From Dysgonomonadaceae bacterium PH5-43 (lineage in GTDB: Bacteria; Bacteroidota; Bacteroidia; Bacteroidales; Azobacteroidaceae), in contig JARXWK010000013.1 of NCBI GenBank assembly GCA_029916745.1, positions 18,464-82,463 on the forward strand: a DNA stretch of 64,000 nucleotides, written 5' to 3'. Under the pieces are notes generated by a model, which saw only the letters and a list, made by a program, of their open reading frames with translations, was not told where the DNA came from and made no database searches. This document shows, piece after piece, positions 8,627-19,298 of the stretch. Numbering within the stretch: the stretch's first letter is position 1; each line of letters opens with the position of its first letter. A program made the position numbers and the translations under genes.

Positions 8627-9721
8627 CTATATATAATTTACTGGATTTGTATTAACATTAGAAAAATGAATGGCAAAGTTAGGTATTTTTTTTGAGATAA
8701 TATCAAAAAATATTTCTTTTGTATGCTGCTCTGTCTCATAATGACCCAATACGGCTAAAAGTATATTGTTTTCTACATTGTAATAGTCGTTATACTTAGC
8801 TTCGCCAGTTAAAAAAACATCGGCACCATAAGCTATGGCGTCTTTAATAAGGAATGCTCCGCTTCCTCCGCATATAGCAACCTCTCTTATAGTTTTTCCT
8901 GTTAGTTGAGAATGTTTAATACAGTCTAATTGAAAAATAGATTTCATTCTTTGTAAAAACTCTTCTTCATTTTCTTCTATCAATAACTCTCCAACAACAC
9001 CAGAGCCAACTCTCTGCCAATCGTTGTCGATTGGATAGAAGTCGTAAGCAGGTTCTTCATAAGGGTGTATTGCTAATAAAGCTCTGGTTACAGACTCCTT
9101 ATTATATATAGGAAGTACTAATTCTATTCTGGTCTCTTCTTCTATGTGTAATTCATTAATTTCTCCAACAAAAGGATTTGCATTTTCTTCTGCCTTAAAA
9201 GTTCCTTGCCCCGATACATTAAAACTACAAGAATTATAATTTCCTATATGTCCTGCCCCTGCATTAAATAGTGTATTTCTTACAGTGTTTGCATATTCAG
9301 AAGGAACAAAAGTAACAAGCTTAAGAAGATTGTTGTTTTGAGGCTTTAATACTCTAACATTTTGCAAGCCTATCTTTTCTGCAAGATAGAAATTTACACC
9401 ACCCCAAGCATTATCTAAATTTGTATGTGCTGAATAAATTACTATGTCGTGCTTACAGGCCTTCATTATACAACGTTCGATATAAGTTTTGCCAGTAAGT
9501 TTTTTTATAGGGTGAAAGAGTAGGGGGTGATGAGATATTATGAGGTTGCATTCAAGTTCTATTGCTTCATCAATAACGTCTTCTGTTACATCAAGGCAAA
9601 CTAAAACTCCTCTTGTTTTCTGAGAAACATCTCCAACCTGAACACCTGAATTATCAAAGTCGTCTTGTAGTGCAATAGGGGCAAACTCTTCGATTGCCCC
9701 TATTATTTGTGCTATTTTCAT
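8627..9721 (-). CDS. Nif3-like dinuclear metal-centre protein
   Basis: A 364-residue member of the Nif3/YqfO family, cytoplasmic proteins that form toroidal hexamers around a di-metal site; their reaction remains uncertain. Metal-ligand motifs are ISHHPLLFHP (about residues 63-72), YSAHTNLDNA (about 96-105) and the C-terminal LGHYETEQHT (about 332-341). The length fits the long YqfO form, with an extra PII/CutA-like domain between the two metal-binding halves (about 130-225, including HPYEEPAYD). It is followed after 6 bp by the zinc-ribbon coiled-coil gene. It is sometimes annotated as GTP cyclohydrolase I type 2, but I would not use that name. Confidence 0.93.
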   Translation of the reverse strand: MKIAQIIGAIEEFAPIALQDDFDNSGVQVGDVSQKTRGVLVCLDVTEDVIDEAIELECNLIISHHPLLFHPIKKLTGKTYIERCIMKACKHDIVIYSAHTNLDNAWGGVNFYLAEKIGLQNVRVLKPQNNNLLKLVTFVPSEYANTVRNTLFNAGAGHIGNYNSCSFNVSGQGTFKAEENANPFVGEINELHIEEETRIELVLPIYNKESVTRALLAIHPYEEPAYDFYPIDNDWQRVGSGVVGELLIEENEEEFLQRMKSIFQLDCIKHSQLTGKTIREVAICGGSGAFLIKDAIAYGADVFLTGEAKYNDYYNVENNILLAVLGHYETEQHTKEIFFDIISKKIPNFAIHFSNVNTNPVNYI

Positions 9722-9749
9722 GGTTTATGTAGAAAAGAAAAATTATACA

Positions 9750-11960
9750 TTAAAATAAACTCCAAGAAACTGTTAGCCCAGCCATAATGATTGCAACCAT
9801 ACTCATAAGCTTAATAAGTATATTCAAACTCGGACCTGATGTATCTTTAAATGGATCTCCAACAGTATCTCCTACAACTGTAGCTTTATGACAATCAGAG
9901 CCTTTTCCGCCGTGATTACCTTCTTCTACGTATTTCTTTGCATTATCCCAAGCACCACCAGAGTTAGCCATAAAGATAGCTAATACGAAACCGGTGCTTA
10001 AACCTCCTACTAATAATCCCATTACGCCAGTAACACCAAATATTAATCCTGTAATTATAGGTGCTGCAATAGCTAAAACCGAAGGTATTATCATTTCTCT
10101 TTGAGCTCCTTTAGTTGATATTTCAACACAACGAGCATAGTCGGGTTCAGCTTTACCTTCTAAAATGCCTTTTATTGTGCAGAATTGGCGACGAACTTCT
10201 TCTACCATACTGGCAGCTGCTCTACCAACGGCATTCATTGTTAGTCCGCAAAATAAGAAAGCCATCATAGAACCAATAAACATACCTACCAACACTTTAG
10301 GATTCATAAGAGTTACTTCGTAATATTCCATAAAGTCGGTGAAACTTGCGGCGTGTATTGCTTCTCCGCTAAGAGAAAGTTGATCGGTAACTTTAACCAT
10401 ACCATCAGCAGCTCTGTCGGCAAGTCTTATTAAACCTATTTTAATTTCTTCGATGTAAGAAGCTAATAATGCTAAACCTGTTAGTGCAGCCGAACCAATA
10501 GCAAAACCTTTACCTGTTGCAGCAGTTGTATTGCCAAGAGCATCAAGAGCATCGGTTTTCTTGCGAACTTCTTTCCCTAATCCAGCCATCTCGGCATTAC
10601 CTCCAGCATTGTCGGCTATAGGTCCGTAAGCATCAGTAGCCAAAGTAAAGCCTAAAGTAGAAAGCATACCAACGGCTGCAATACCTATGCCATAAAGCCC
10701 CATACCTACGTTTGCAAAGTCAAATCCAGAAGCAAATAAGAAAGAAGCTATAACGCCAATAACAACTGCAAGAACTGGAATGGCTGTAGATATCATACCA
10801 ACACCTAAGCCTGATATAATTACAGTAGCAGCACCTGTAAGTCCTGCTTCTGAAACTTTTTGAGTAGGTTTGTATGTGTGAGAAGTATAATATTCAGTAG
10901 ATTGTCCGATAACAATACCTACTAATAAACCAACAACAACCGAACAAGAAATCCAAGCCCAGTTTTCGATTTTTAGTATATACATAATTCCGAATGTGGC
11001 AACAACTACAAGAGCCGAACTTAAATTTGTTCCGAAAGAAAGAGAGCTAAGTAAGTTTTTCATAGTAGCATTCTCTTTTGTTTTAACGGAGAATATACCT
11101 ATTACCGATAGTATAATGCCAACGGCGGCTATTAACATAGGAGCCATCACTGATTTTATTTGCATCTCTTCGTTTCCTATAAAAGCAGCAGCACCAAGTG
11201 CAGCAGTAGCAAGTATAGAACCACAATAAGATTCATAAAGGTCGGCACCCATACCTGCAACATCTCCTACATTGTCTCCCACATTGTCGGCAATAGTAGC
11301 AGGGTTGCGAGGGTCATCTTCAGGAATTCCAGCTTCAACTTTACCAACAAGGTCGGCGCCTACATCGGCTGCTTTGGTATAAATACCTCCGCCTACACGA
11401 GCAAAAAGAGCTTGAGTGGAAGCTCCCATTCCGAAAGTAAGCATAGTAGTGGTAATTATTGTCATTTTACTAACAGAAGCAGGAAGTACACAGCTTAGTA
11501 TGATATACCAAAGAGAAATGTCTAATAAAGCAAGTCCAACAACAACTAACCCCATAACTGCTCCCGAACGGAAAGCAACTTGCAAACCACTGTTTAGAGA
11601 TTTTTTTGCAGCATTAGCTGTTCTTCCAGAGGCATAAGTTGCAGTCTTCATTCCTAAGAACCCAGCAAGCCCAGAGAAGAAACCTCCTGTTACGAATGCT
11701 ATAGGAACCCAAGGGTTTTGTAATCCAAAGTACGACATTACTCCGAATACAATCATAAGAACAACAAATACAATGCTAACTATTTTGTATTGCTGTTTAA
11801 GATACGACATTGCACCAACTCTAACGTGTTGAGCTATTTTTTTCATCAAATCAGTGCCTTCATCTTGTTTCATCATCCATTTGAAAAAGTAGAAAGCGAA
11901 TCCTAATGCAATTAAGGAAGCAACAGGAACTATCCAGAAGATAGGGGTAATAGTACTCAT
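9750..11960 (-). CDS. hppA: Membrane-bound ion-translocating pyrophosphatase
   Basis: A 736-residue inner-membrane protein with about 16 hydrophobic segments that hydrolyses PPi and pumps Na+ and/or H+ outward. Pyrophosphate and Mg2+ ligands are visible in [56 protein letters not shown] and the C-terminal [16 protein letters not shown]. The segment [13 protein letters not shown] carries Ala where K+-independent enzymes have Lys, so the enzyme should be K+-dependent. Together with its presence in Bacteroidales this suggests a Na+-pumping type, but ion specificity is inferred. It is transcribed divergently from pepT and stands as a single gene 28 bp upstream of the nif3-like start. Confidence 0.97.
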   Translation of the reverse strand: MSTITPIFWIVPVASLIALGFAFYFFKWMMKQDEGTDLMKKIAQHVRVGAMSYLKQQYKIVSIVFVVLMIVFGVMSYFGLQNPWVPIAFVTGGFFSGLAGFLGMKTATYASGRTANAAKKSLNSGLQVAFRSGAVMGLVVVGLALLDISLWYIILSCVLPASVSKMTIITTTMLTFGMGASTQALFARVGGGIYTKAADVGADLVGKVEAGIPEDDPRNPATIADNVGDNVGDVAGMGADLYESYCGSILATAALGAAAFIGNEEMQIKSVMAPMLIAAVGIILSVIGIFSVKTKENATMKNLLSSLSFGTNLSSALVVVATFGIMYILKIENWAWISCSVVVGLLVGIVIGQSTEYYTSHTYKPTQKVSEAGLTGAATVIISGLGVGMISTAIPVLAVVIGVIASFLFASGFDFANVGMGLYGIGIAAVGMLSTLGFTLATDAYGPIADNAGGNAEMAGLGKEVRKKTDALDALGNTTAATGKGFAIGSAALTGLALLASYIEEIKIGLIRLADRAADGMVKVTDQLSLSGEAIHAASFTDFMEYYEVTLMNPKVLVGMFIGSMMAFLFCGLTMNAVGRAAASMVEEVRRQFCTIKGILEGKAEPDYARCVEISTKGAQREMIIPSVLAIAAPIITGLIFGVTGVMGLLVGGLSTGFVLAIFMANSGGAWDNAKKYVEEGNHGGKGSDCHKATVVGDTVGDPFKDTSGPSLNILIKLMSMVAIIMAGLTVSWSLF

Positions 11961-11985
11961 AATTATTGTTATTTAGATTTCATTA

Positions 11986-11993
11986 CAAAAGTA
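11986..11993 (-). promoter_or_regulatory. Putative -7 box of the pyrophosphatase gene
   Basis: On the minus strand this reads TACTTTTG, an exact TAnnTTTG match, 25 bp before the hppA ATG. I see no TTTG/TTG at the right distance upstream, so the call rests on the -7 box and its position. Confidence 0.5.
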
Positions 11994-12017
11994 ATAATAA
12001 AATAAGAAATATAGCTT

Positions 12018-12048
12018 TTTGCTTAATAAATAATTATACTTACATTTG
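12018..12048 (+). promoter_or_regulatory. Bacteroidetes-type promoter of pepT-gcvT
   Basis: TTTG (12018-12021), 19 nt, then TACATTTG (12041-12048): both halves of the Bacteroidetes primary-sigma consensus. A start near 12055 would give a leader of about 20 nt before the ATG at 12075. Confidence 0.8.
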
Positions 12049-12074
12049 TGCTATAAAGATAAAGAATTAAAGAT

Positions 12075-13301
12075 ATGGATTTAGTAAAACGTTTTCTTAA
12101 ATATGTATCTTACGATACACAATCGAGTGTAGATTCAGATACAACACCGAGTACAAAAAAACAGTTTGCATTGGCAGAAGCCCTAAAAGAAGAAATGGAA
12201 GCTATGGGATTAATAGACATTTCTTTAGATGAACACGCTTATTTAATGGCTACCTTGCCTGCAAATACAGATGAAAATATTCCGACTATAGGGTTTATAG
12301 CACACTTAGACACAAGTCCTGATATGTCGGGAGCAAGTGTTAATCCTCGTATTGTGGAAAACTACAACGGAGGTGATATTGTTCTTAACAAAGCACAAAA
12401 TATAATTCTTTCGCCAACTATGTTTCCAGAGCTGTTGAATCATACAGGCGAAGACCTTATAGTAACAGACGGTACAACTCTTTTGGGAGCCGACGATAAA
12501 GCAGGTATAGCAGAGATAATGACAGCAATAAAATATCTCATCGATCACCCCGAAATTAAACACGGTAAAGTATGTATCGCTTTTAACCCAGATGAAGAAA
12601 TAGGAATGGGAGCATCTTTGTTTGATGTCGAAAAGTTTGGTTGTGAGTGGGCTTATACCGTAGACGGAGGAGAAGTGGGAGAGTTAGAGTTTGAAAACTT
12701 TAATGCAGCATCTGCAACCATACATATTCAAGGCTTGAACGTACACCCTGGTTATGCCAAAAACAAAATGATAAATGCTTTAGAAGTAGCAGTGCAATTC
12801 ACACAAATGCTTCCACCTCAACAACGCCCCGAACATACAGAGGGTTATGAAGGCTTTTTCCATCTAACTGCAATTACTGGCTCGCCCGAAAAGGCAACAG
12901 CCTCATATATTATTCGCGATCACGATGGAGAAAAGTTAGAAAAGCGTATCAAATTACTTGAAGATATTACGGAGTATATAAATAAGGTATATCCTGAAGG
13001 AACCGTTAAGTTAGAGATAAAAAGGCAATATCGTAATATGAGAGAAATAGTAGAGCCTAAAAAATACATCGTAGACTTGGCAGAAAAAGCAATGCAAGAA
13101 GTAGACGTAGTTCCTGTAATACGCCCAATAAGAGGGGGAACCGATGGAGCTCAGTTGTCGTTCAAAGGATTACCTTGCCCTAATCTCTTTGCAGGAGGAA
13201 TTAACTTCCACGGAAAATACGAGTTCGTACCTATCCAATCAATGGAAAAAGCAGTTAAAGTTATAGTTAAAATAATCGAATTAAACACACAAACAAAATG
13301 A
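12075..13301 (+). CDS. pepT: Peptidase T (aminotripeptidase)
   Basis: A 408-residue cytoplasmic M20B metallopeptidase that removes the N-terminal residue of tripeptides. Zinc-site motifs are present in order: [10 protein letters not shown] with H77 and D79, [11 protein letters not shown] with the bridging Asp, and [11 protein letters not shown] with the catalytic Glu pair. [15 protein letters not shown] leads into the dimerisation lid domain, and the C-terminal [11 protein letters not shown] and NFHGKYEFV motifs complete the family pattern. Length is the family norm. A well-formed promoter lies 27 bp upstream. Its TGA overlaps the gcvT start in an ATGA, so the two genes are translationally coupled. 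Confidence 0.97.
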   Translation: MDLVKRFLKYVSYDTQSSVDSDTTPSTKKQFALAEALKEEMEAMGLIDISLDEHAYLMATLPANTDENIPTIGFIAHLDTSPDMSGASVNPRIVENYNGGDIVLNKAQNIILSPTMFPELLNHTGEDLIVTDGTTLLGADDKAGIAEIMTAIKYLIDHPEIKHGKVCIAFNPDEEIGMGASLFDVEKFGCEWAYTVDGGEVGELEFENFNAASATIHIQGLNVHPGYAKNKMINALEVAVQFTQMLPPQQRPEHTEGYEGFFHLTAITGSPEKATASYIIRDHDGEKLEKRIKLLEDITEYINKVYPEGTVKLEIKRQYRNMREIVEPKKYIVDLAEKAMQEVDVVPVIRPIRGGTDGAQLSFKGLPCPNLFAGGINFHGKYEFVPIQSMEKAVKVIVKIIELNTQTK

Positions 13302-14389
13302 AAACAACACCTTTTACCGAGATACATAAAAATCTTGGAGCTAAAATGCACGAGTTTGCAGGCTACGATATGCCTATCGAATACTCAGGCATTATTGATG
13401 AACACTTTACAGTATTAAATGGAGTAGGAGTTTTTGACGTTTCTCATATGGGAGAGTTTTGGGTTAAGGGACCTAAAGCACAAGCATTTGTACAAAAGAT
13501 GACATCTAACGATATTTCAAAAATACCTGTAGGTAAAGCACAATATACTTGTTTCCCTAATGCCGAAGGTGGTATAGTAGACGACCTGATTGTGTATCGC
13601 TACGAAGAAGATAAATATCTATTGGTTGTTAATGCTTCTAACATAGAGAAAGACTGGAATTGGTGTGTAAAAAACAATACCGAAGGAGCCGATTTAGAAA
13701 ACTCATCAGATAATATGGCTCAGTTGGCTGTTCAAGGACCTAAAGCCATTAACGTATTGCAAAAACTTACCGATGTAGACTTATCGTCAATTCCTTACTA
13801 TGCCTTCGTTACTGGAGCGATAGCAGGAGTTGATAATGTTATAATTTCAAACACAGGCTATACAGGAGCAGGAGGATTCGAACTATATTTCTATCCCGAC
13901 AAAGCTATTGATATTTGGAATGCAGTATTTGAAGCTGGTGCCGAATTCGGAATCAAACCTATTGGCTTGGGAGCTCGCGACACATTACGTTTAGAAGCTG
14001 GCTTCCCTCTTTATGGTAACGAAATGGACGATACCACATCTCCTCTTCAGGCTGGATTGGCTTGGATAACTAAGTTTGTAGACGGAAATGATTTTATTGC
14101 TCGTCCAATCTTAGAGGCTGAAAAAGCAGCTGGAGTAACTCGTCGTTTAGTTGGTTTTGAAATGATAGGTAAAGGTATTGCCCGTCACGGTTACGAAATA
14201 GTAAACAAAGAAGGCGAAGTTATTGGAAACGTAACCTCAGGTACTATTGCTCCAACTTCTAAAAAAGGAGTGGGCTTGGGTTATGTTAAACCTGAATATA
14301 TAGCTATTGATACTCCTATATTTATAAGAATAAGAAATAAAGATATAGAAGCAAAAGTGGTAAAACCACCTTTCAGAGTAAAGCAATAA
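13298..14389 (+). CDS. gcvT: Glycine cleavage system aminomethyltransferase (T protein)
   Basis: A 363-residue cytoplasmic protein that takes the aminomethyl group from lipoylated H protein, releases ammonia and passes methylene to tetrahydrofolate. Visible motifs: [18 protein letters not shown] at the N-terminus, [39 protein letters not shown] and [20 protein letters not shown], which form the folate-binding three-lobed fold. The C-terminal barrel ends in VKPPFRVKQ. It overlaps pepT by 4 bp (ATGA). Genes for the P, H and L proteins are not in the window. Downstream lies repeat element B, then an S41 protease gene transcribed towards it. Confidence 0.97.
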   Translation: MKTTPFTEIHKNLGAKMHEFAGYDMPIEYSGIIDEHFTVLNGVGVFDVSHMGEFWVKGPKAQAFVQKMTSNDISKIPVGKAQYTCFPNAEGGIVDDLIVYRYEEDKYLLVVNASNIEKDWNWCVKNNTEGADLENSSDNMAQLAVQGPKAINVLQKLTDVDLSSIPYYAFVTGAIAGVDNVIISNTGYTGAGGFELYFYPDKAIDIWNAVFEAGAEFGIKPIGLGARDTLRLEAGFPLYGNEMDDTTSPLQAGLAWITKFVDGNDFIARPILEAEKAAGVTRRLVGFEMIGKGIARHGYEIVNKEGEVIGNVTSGTIAPTSKKGVGLGYVKPEYIAIDTPIFIRIRNKDIEAKVVKPPFRVKQ

Positions 14390-14440
14390 ATACACTAAAG
14401 TATAGGTTAAAAGATAAGGACTAAAGGTTGCTGCGAGGCG

Positions 14441-14655
14441 GCAAAATGCAAAGCTTCACTTAGGGTCGTCTCTCTACTAAGAGACCCCTTCTCTCTCTTA
14501 GTAGATAGGCGAGGTCTCTCTTAGTAGAAAGACGGGGTGTCTTAAGTATAAAGGCGGGGCGGTTCTATAAAGAGCGGCATCGGGTCTCTACTAAGAAGCA
14601 CCTCGTCTATCTAGTAAGAGCGGCGAGGGGTATCTAGTAACAACGACAGGGGTGT
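14441..14655 (+). repeat. 23-bp-unit intergenic repeat element, copy B (short)
   Basis: Starts with the conserved lead-in GCAAAGCTTCACTTAGGGTC and holds about eight degenerate 23-bp units up to the terminator at 14660. It lacks both outer modules found in copies A and D. In the second and third units the core reads TCTTAGTAGA, the reverse complement of the TCTACTAAGA at the same place in copy D. It lies between convergent genes, in the same orientation on the + strand as the other copies. Confidence 0.85.
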
Positions 14656-14659
14656 TCTT

Positions 14660-14704
14660 ATAATAAAGGCAAGATAGTTTGAATAACTTCCTTGCCTTTA
14701 TTAT
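14660..14704. terminator. Bidirectional hairpin terminator between gcvT and the S41 protease gene
   Basis: A perfect 14-bp stem (ATAATAAAGGCAAG at 14660-14673, complement at 14691-14704) with a 17-nt loop. AT-rich outer stems on both sides suit termination of both convergent genes. Confidence 0.75.
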
Positions 14705-14778
14705 ATTGTATTGGTAACACTATTAAAAATAGCGGCTATTTTGCTATTATACAGTGTGTTGTAGAATTGTTATCTGCT

Positions 14779-17025
14779 TTATTCTACATTTATAATTTCA
14801 ATACACTTCTCTAAAACTTCATCTACTCCATTTTTGATTCCTTTTACTGTAGGTTTCACTTCTATATCTGGTACTATGCCGATTTGTTGAGTTTCTCCTC
14901 CATTGGGATAATAAACTCCTATACCTGTTATTTGAGTTCTTATGTTTCCTGGTAAAACAATAGACGAAACATTACCATCAGCACCTGCTGTTGTAGAGCC
15001 TACAACTATTGCATTAGGGTGAACTTTATATGCCATAGCGTGAAACTCTGCTGAACTTTGAGTAGATTCATCTACTATAATAATCACTTTACCTTTGTAG
15101 TAGTCTTTATTATTTTCTTGCCCTATTTTTACTCCATCAAAGAAAGTAAACATACCCGGATATATAATATTCCCTTTAGAAAACTTAACAAAGTCGACCA
15201 ATTCGGGCAATAAATATCTGCTTAAACCATACAGAGGCATATCGGTTGGGTAATTTCTAATATCAATAATCAAACCCTTAGTGTCTTTTATTTGTTCCCA
15301 GATTGAAGGTAAACTATCGCTTTTAAGTTTCCCATTGTTAAGATAAGCTATATCATCTCTTAGCATTGTAAAAGCAGGAGTGTCTTTGTATAGTTGTTTA
15401 ATAATCAATTTGTTACTTGGAGCATAAGTTTGTATATCTTTTTTGATAGTCTTTCCGTTACGCTCTATTTCTAAAGAAAGAATAGAATCGTTTGTTTGTA
15501 ATAGTCTTAGATAAAGTTCTCTTAATAAAGTTGGATAATTAGACGCAGATTCATACACGGCTCTTTGTTTAATTATATCACAAACTTTTTCGCCATTAAT
15601 TTTCTTAATAATATCTCCTCTTTGTAGTTCTCCTTTATCTTCAAATTCCTTTAAGAAGAAAGAGCTTACAATAGGATTGTTATCTACATTTTTCAGTTCA
15701 ATAGGGATAAATAAAGTTCCGTATAAATCTTGTGCTATAGTTTTTGATATATTGGTATAGGCATGAGTGTCTTTAATTCGAGACGTTAATTCTAACATAC
15801 ACAAATTATATTCTTTTTCGTCTTGAGCAGCAATTACCATAGGAATAAATTCCACTAAGATATTCTTCCAGTCTTCGCCGATTAGATATTTATAAGGATA
15901 GAAATATTCTATCATATTCCAGTAACGATACAAAGCCAATAATCTGAATCCGAGGTCGGTATAGAGCATCGAAGTATAAGGGTTTTCGTTCTTAAATTCG
16001 GGATTGCTGACATAAGCTTTAAATTCAATGTAATAATGTTCATTAGTTCTTTTGGCATTTTTTATTTCTTTTAATGATGTAACTAATTCTTTAGAAAACT
16101 TTGATTTGTCTATCCACGATAAATCAGGTTCGATTTTAATATCTTTTTCTATCTTGTTATCTGTTGCTATTTCAAAAGTTCCTAATTTATTAATCCATTC
16201 TAATATTATGTTATCCCTTTCTTTATTGTCTTTAGCCTTGCATACAGAAGGTAGTATGCGGAATAATTCGTAATCCATATTAAACTTTCCTGCAGCAACA
16301 TTAGGGTGATAATATTTTACAAATCCCCAAATTAAAGCAATGTCTTTTAAGTTGTTATAAAGATGTTTGTTAGATTTATTAGAAATATCAGCGAGGGTAA
16401 TATTAGATCCATTGTCAAATTCTTTATCTACTTGAGCAGGTAGTATGGGTTGTAAAGGACGCTCAAGGGCAATAGGTTTTTTACCATCTATAGAAATACT
16501 TAAATTGTCGACCCACATTTTGCCTTTACCAGTAAGAAGGCTACCGAATACAAATTGTGTAGTTTTTTGAGGGTTCAGAGGTAGGGTTATTTCATACTTT
16601 GTCCAATCGGTAGTTCCTGTAATGCCTCTGCTTTGCATATTGTCAAAAGCTATTTGAGGGTCAAGACGCAGCCATAAACCAGCAAAGCCATCTTCTATGT
16701 TTTCTGTTTTTATGTATCCAGACAATGTTATATGCTTACCCTCAAAATAATCTGGTACCCTTTGAGATATAGATATAAAGCTTTGTTCACCTTCAAGATA
16801 CTCTATACATATCGAATACTTGCCACTATAAACTGTTGTTGAATCTAACTTAAGAGAATAAGTTTTGTTGTTTGCACCACTCCAATAAGTAGGAAAGCCA
16901 TTATTAATTTCTTCAAAATCAAGATTGCGGAATGATGATTTTGTTTCTTCTGCAAAAATGTTTACACTACATAGTAGTCCGACGAGGGATAAGATAACGA
17001 CGAGGAATAAGATAATGTTTTTCAT
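14779..17025 (-). CDS. Exported S41-family (C-terminal processing type) serine protease
   Basis: A 748-residue exported protein with signal peptide MKNIILFLVVILSLVGLLC and cleavage near residue 25. Residues about 30-180 form a beta-sandwich, carbohydrate-binding-like domain (FRNLDFEEINNGFPTYWSG, MWVDNLSISIDG). A helical region follows, then a PDZ-like segment (about 470-520, GELQRGDIIKKINGEKV) and the S41 catalytic core with STQSSAEFHAMAY (nucleophile Ser near 656) and VVGSTTAGADGN. Families of this shape are common in Bacteroidales and act in the periplasm or on the surface; the substrate is unknown. A good promoter lies at 17059-17088. The gene is monocistronic and ends at a shared terminator. 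Confidence 0.88.
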   Translation of the reverse strand: MKNIILFLVVILSLVGLLCSVNIFAEETKSSFRNLDFEEINNGFPTYWSGANNKTYSLKLDSTTVYSGKYSICIEYLEGEQSFISISQRVPDYFEGKHITLSGYIKTENIEDGFAGLWLRLDPQIAFDNMQSRGITGTTDWTKYEITLPLNPQKTTQFVFGSLLTGKGKMWVDNLSISIDGKKPIALERPLQPILPAQVDKEFDNGSNITLADISNKSNKHLYNNLKDIALIWGFVKYYHPNVAAGKFNMDYELFRILPSVCKAKDNKERDNIILEWINKLGTFEIATDNKIEKDIKIEPDLSWIDKSKFSKELVTSLKEIKNAKRTNEHYYIEFKAYVSNPEFKNENPYTSMLYTDLGFRLLALYRYWNMIEYFYPYKYLIGEDWKNILVEFIPMVIAAQDEKEYNLCMLELTSRIKDTHAYTNISKTIAQDLYGTLFIPIELKNVDNNPIVSSFFLKEFEDKGELQRGDIIKKINGEKVCDIIKQRAVYESASNYPTLLRELYLRLLQTNDSILSLEIERNGKTIKKDIQTYAPSNKLIIKQLYKDTPAFTMLRDDIAYLNNGKLKSDSLPSIWEQIKDTKGLIIDIRNYPTDMPLYGLSRYLLPELVDFVKFSKGNIIYPGMFTFFDGVKIGQENNKDYYKGKVIIIVDESTQSSAEFHAMAYKVHPNAIVVGSTTAGADGNVSSIVLPGNIRTQITGIGVYYPNGGETQQIGIVPDIEVKPTVKGIKNGVDEVLEKCIEIINVE

Positions 17026-17058
17026 TGTATGAAATGTTTATTAAGTTATAAAACATTC

Positions 17059-17088
17059 CAAAGATAAATATATTTTTTAGTCGAACAA
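17059..17088 (-). promoter_or_regulatory. Bacteroidetes-type promoter of the S41 protease gene
   Basis: On the minus strand: TTG (17088-17086), 19 nt, TATCTTTG (17066-17059), 34 bp before the ATG. Both elements match the consensus. Confidence 0.75.
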
Positions 17089-17124
17089 CAGTAGCATATA
17101 ACTTTAAGGTTTATTTATAAGTTG

Positions 17125-17532
17125 TTATGCTTTTTTGATTTCGTTCAGAGGTTTTGTTACAAAGTCTCGCTCTTTGTAAAGGGGGTGAGGTATTTTAAGT
17201 TCTTCTGATTGTAGTAATAGGTTATCATAGAAGATAATATCTATGTCGATAACCCTGTCTTGATATGCGGTTGATGTTTTTTCTGTTCTGCCGAGTTCTT
17301 TTTCTATTTCTTTAGTTGCAGATAGTATTTCGAAAGGAGTCAGTTTGGTCTCTACTTTTACAGCCATATTTAGGAATGAGTTTTCAGACTGAAACCCCCA
17401 AGCTTCAGTTTCGTATACAGACGAGATAGCCGAAAGAGTTCCTACTCTCTCGGCTATTAAGTTTATAGCGTTATCTAAATTCGATTGTTTGTTTCCTAAG
17501 TTTGTACCTAAGGATAGATATACGGTATGCAT
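17125..17532 (-). CDS. folK: HPPK, folate pathway pyrophosphokinase
   Basis: A 135-residue cytoplasmic enzyme that transfers pyrophosphate from ATP to 6-hydroxymethyl-7,8-dihydropterin. Motifs: SLGTNLGNKQSNLDNAI at the N-terminus, SSVYETEAWGF, FLNMAVKVET, the Mg2+-binding RVIDIDIIFYDN and IPHPLYKERDFV. It is slightly shorter than the E. coli enzyme (about 160) but has the whole core. It is the last gene of the ftsX-to-folK run, 16 bp after queA. Confidence 0.95.
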   Translation of the reverse strand: MHTVYLSLGTNLGNKQSNLDNAINLIAERVGTLSAISSVYETEAWGFQSENSFLNMAVKVETKLTPFEILSATKEIEKELGRTEKTSTAYQDRVIDIDIIFYDNLLLQSEELKIPHPLYKERDFVTKPLNEIKKA

Positions 17533-17548
17533 TGTATAGTTTTTTATT

Positions 17549-18598
17549 CTATATGATTAGCATTGCATCTCCGTAAGTTCCAAATTTATAACCTTCTTCT
17601 ATTGCTACTTTGTAAGCTTCCATCATAAGGTCGTAACCCGAAAAGGCAGCGGCTTGCATAAGCATAGTTGAGTAGGGTAGGTGAAAGTTGGTTATTAGAC
17701 TTGTAGCAACGCTGAAATCGTATGGAGGAAAGATGAATTTATTTGTCCACCCGTCAAATTCTTTCAAGTAACCTTCTGTTGTAACTGCACTTTCGGTAGC
17801 TCTCATAACCGACGAACCTACTGCACAAACTTGTTTGCCTTTTTCTTTTGCTTTGTTTACTATTTTTACGGCTTCCGATGGAATTATGGCTTGCTCAGAG
17901 TCCATTTTATGTTTAGTAAGGTCTTCAACATCTATATCTCTGAAGTTTCCTAAGCCAGAATGTACGGTTACGAATGCAAATTCACACCCTTTTATTTCTA
18001 ATCGTTTCATTAATTCTCGGCTAAAGTGCAGTCCGGCAGCTGGAGCTATAACAGCACCTTCGTTTTTTGCGAATATTGTTTGATAACGATCTGCATCTTC
18101 TTCTACTACTTCTCTTTTTATATAAGTTGGGATAGGCATTTCGCCTAATGCGTATAAAGCTTGTTTGAATTCGTCGTGCGGTCCGTCATATAAAAAACGA
18201 AGTGTTCTACCTCTTGATGTTGTATTGTCTATAACTTCGGCTACCATAGAGTCGTCTTCTCCAAAGTATAGTTTATTTCCTATTCTTATTTTACGGGCAG
18301 GGTCTACCAACACGTCCCATAATCTAAGTTCTTCATTAAGTTCTCGAAGTAAAAAGACTTCAATTTTCGCTCCTGTTTTCTCTTTGTTTCCGTATAGTCG
18401 GGCAGGAAATACTAATGTGTCGTTAAATATGAATGTATCTTTTTCGTCGAAATATTGAATAAGATCCTTGAATACTTTATGCTCTATTTCGCCAGTTTTG
18501 CGATTAACAACCATTAATCTCGATTCGTCTCTATAAGCAGCCGGGTGTAAAGCTATTAATTCTTCTGGTAGATTGAACTTAAATTTTGAAAGTTTCAT
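17549..18598 (-). CDS. queA: tRNA preQ1(34) S-adenosylmethionine ribosyltransferase-isomerase
   Basis: A 349-residue cytoplasmic enzyme that moves ribose from S-adenosylmethionine to preQ1 in tRNA wobble position 34, giving epoxyqueuosine. Family motifs: [13 protein letters not shown] at the start, [53 protein letters not shown] and the C-terminal [13 protein letters not shown] with [10 protein letters not shown]. Length is typical. It lies 4 bp after truB and is co-transcribed. Queuosine recycling or synthesis genes are otherwise not seen in the window. Confidence 0.97.
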   Translation of the reverse strand: MKLSKFKFNLPEELIALHPAAYRDESRLMVVNRKTGEIEHKVFKDLIQYFDEKDTFIFNDTLVFPARLYGNKEKTGAKIEVFLLRELNEELRLWDVLVDPARKIRIGNKLYFGEDDSMVAEVIDNTTSRGRTLRFLYDGPHDEFKQALYALGEMPIPTYIKREVVEEDADRYQTIFAKNEGAVIAPAAGLHFSRELMKRLEIKGCEFAFVTVHSGLGNFRDIDVEDLTKHKMDSEQAIIPSEAVKIVNKAKEKGKQVCAVGSSVMRATESAVTTEGYLKEFDGWTNKFIFPPYDFSVATSLITNFHLPYSTMLMQAAAFSGYDLMMEAYKVAIEEGYKFGTYGDAMLII

Positions 18599-18602
18599 AT
18601 TC

Positions 18603-19295
18603 CTAATTATTTATTGATTTGTTTAATTGTTCTTCAAACGACTCTATTGTGGTGCAGTTGTCGAGTGTTATATCACCTATCTTTGTTCTTTCCAAAGCTA
18701 TTAAGTGTGCTCCCGAATTGAGTGCAAGTCCGATGTCTCTTGCTAAGGCTCTAATGTATGTTCCTTTACTGCAAACCACTCTTATTTTGAGTTCGTTATC
18801 GTTGTGTGATATGGTTTCTATTTCGTCTATTACTAATAATTTTGGTTTTAAGTTTACTTCAAGTCCTTTTCTTGCAAGTTCGTAAGCTCTGTCTCCATTT
18901 ATTTTGCAAGCCGAAAAGGCAGGAGGTATTTGTTCTATACTTCCAATAAATTTAGGCAATGTTTGCTCAACCAACTCTCTTGTTATATGTTCGGTAGGAT
19001 ATTCATTGTCTATTTCGGTTTCTAAATCAAACGAAGGAGTGGTTGCCCCCAGTTTTAAGGTTGCAATGTATTCTTTTGTTTGATATTGAAACTCTTCTAT
19101 TCTTTTAGTTGCTTTGCCTGTGCATATAATCATCACTCCAGTAGCTAAAGGATCTAAGGTGCCGGCGTGACCAACTTTTAGTTTCTTTACACCTAAGGCT
19201 CTACACAGTTTGTAGCGTAGCTTATTAACCAAATCAAAGGAAGTCCAGTGAAGAGGTTTGTTGAAGTATAAAATTTCTCCTTCTTGAAAATTCAT
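18603..19295 (-). CDS. truB: tRNA pseudouridine(55) synthase
   Basis: A 230-residue enzyme that converts U55 in the T loop of tRNA to pseudouridine. [19 protein letters not shown] opens the fold and [17 protein letters not shown] carries the catalytic Asp. [21 protein letters not shown] and [17 protein letters not shown] complete the catalytic core. It lacks the long C-terminal PUA domain of the E. coli form, as in other Bacteroidetes. It starts 3 bp after uppP, so translational coupling is likely. Confidence 0.97.
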   Translation of the reverse strand: MNFQEGEILYFNKPLHWTSFDLVNKLRYKLCRALGVKKLKVGHAGTLDPLATGVMIICTGKATKRIEEFQYQTKEYIATLKLGATTPSFDLETEIDNEYPTEHITRELVEQTLPKFIGSIEQIPPAFSACKINGDRAYELARKGLEVNLKPKLLVIDEIETISHNDNELKIRVVCSKGTYIRALARDIGLALNSGAHLIALERTKIGDITLDNCTTIESFEEQLNKSINN

Positions 19296-19298
19296 TTA

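Noticed and set aside
11160..11637. Open frames on the + strand opposite the pyrophosphatase, and similar ones opposite queA, truB, rnr and other genes
   Set aside because: They are antisense shadows of strongly conserved genes, with unlikely compositions and no promoters.
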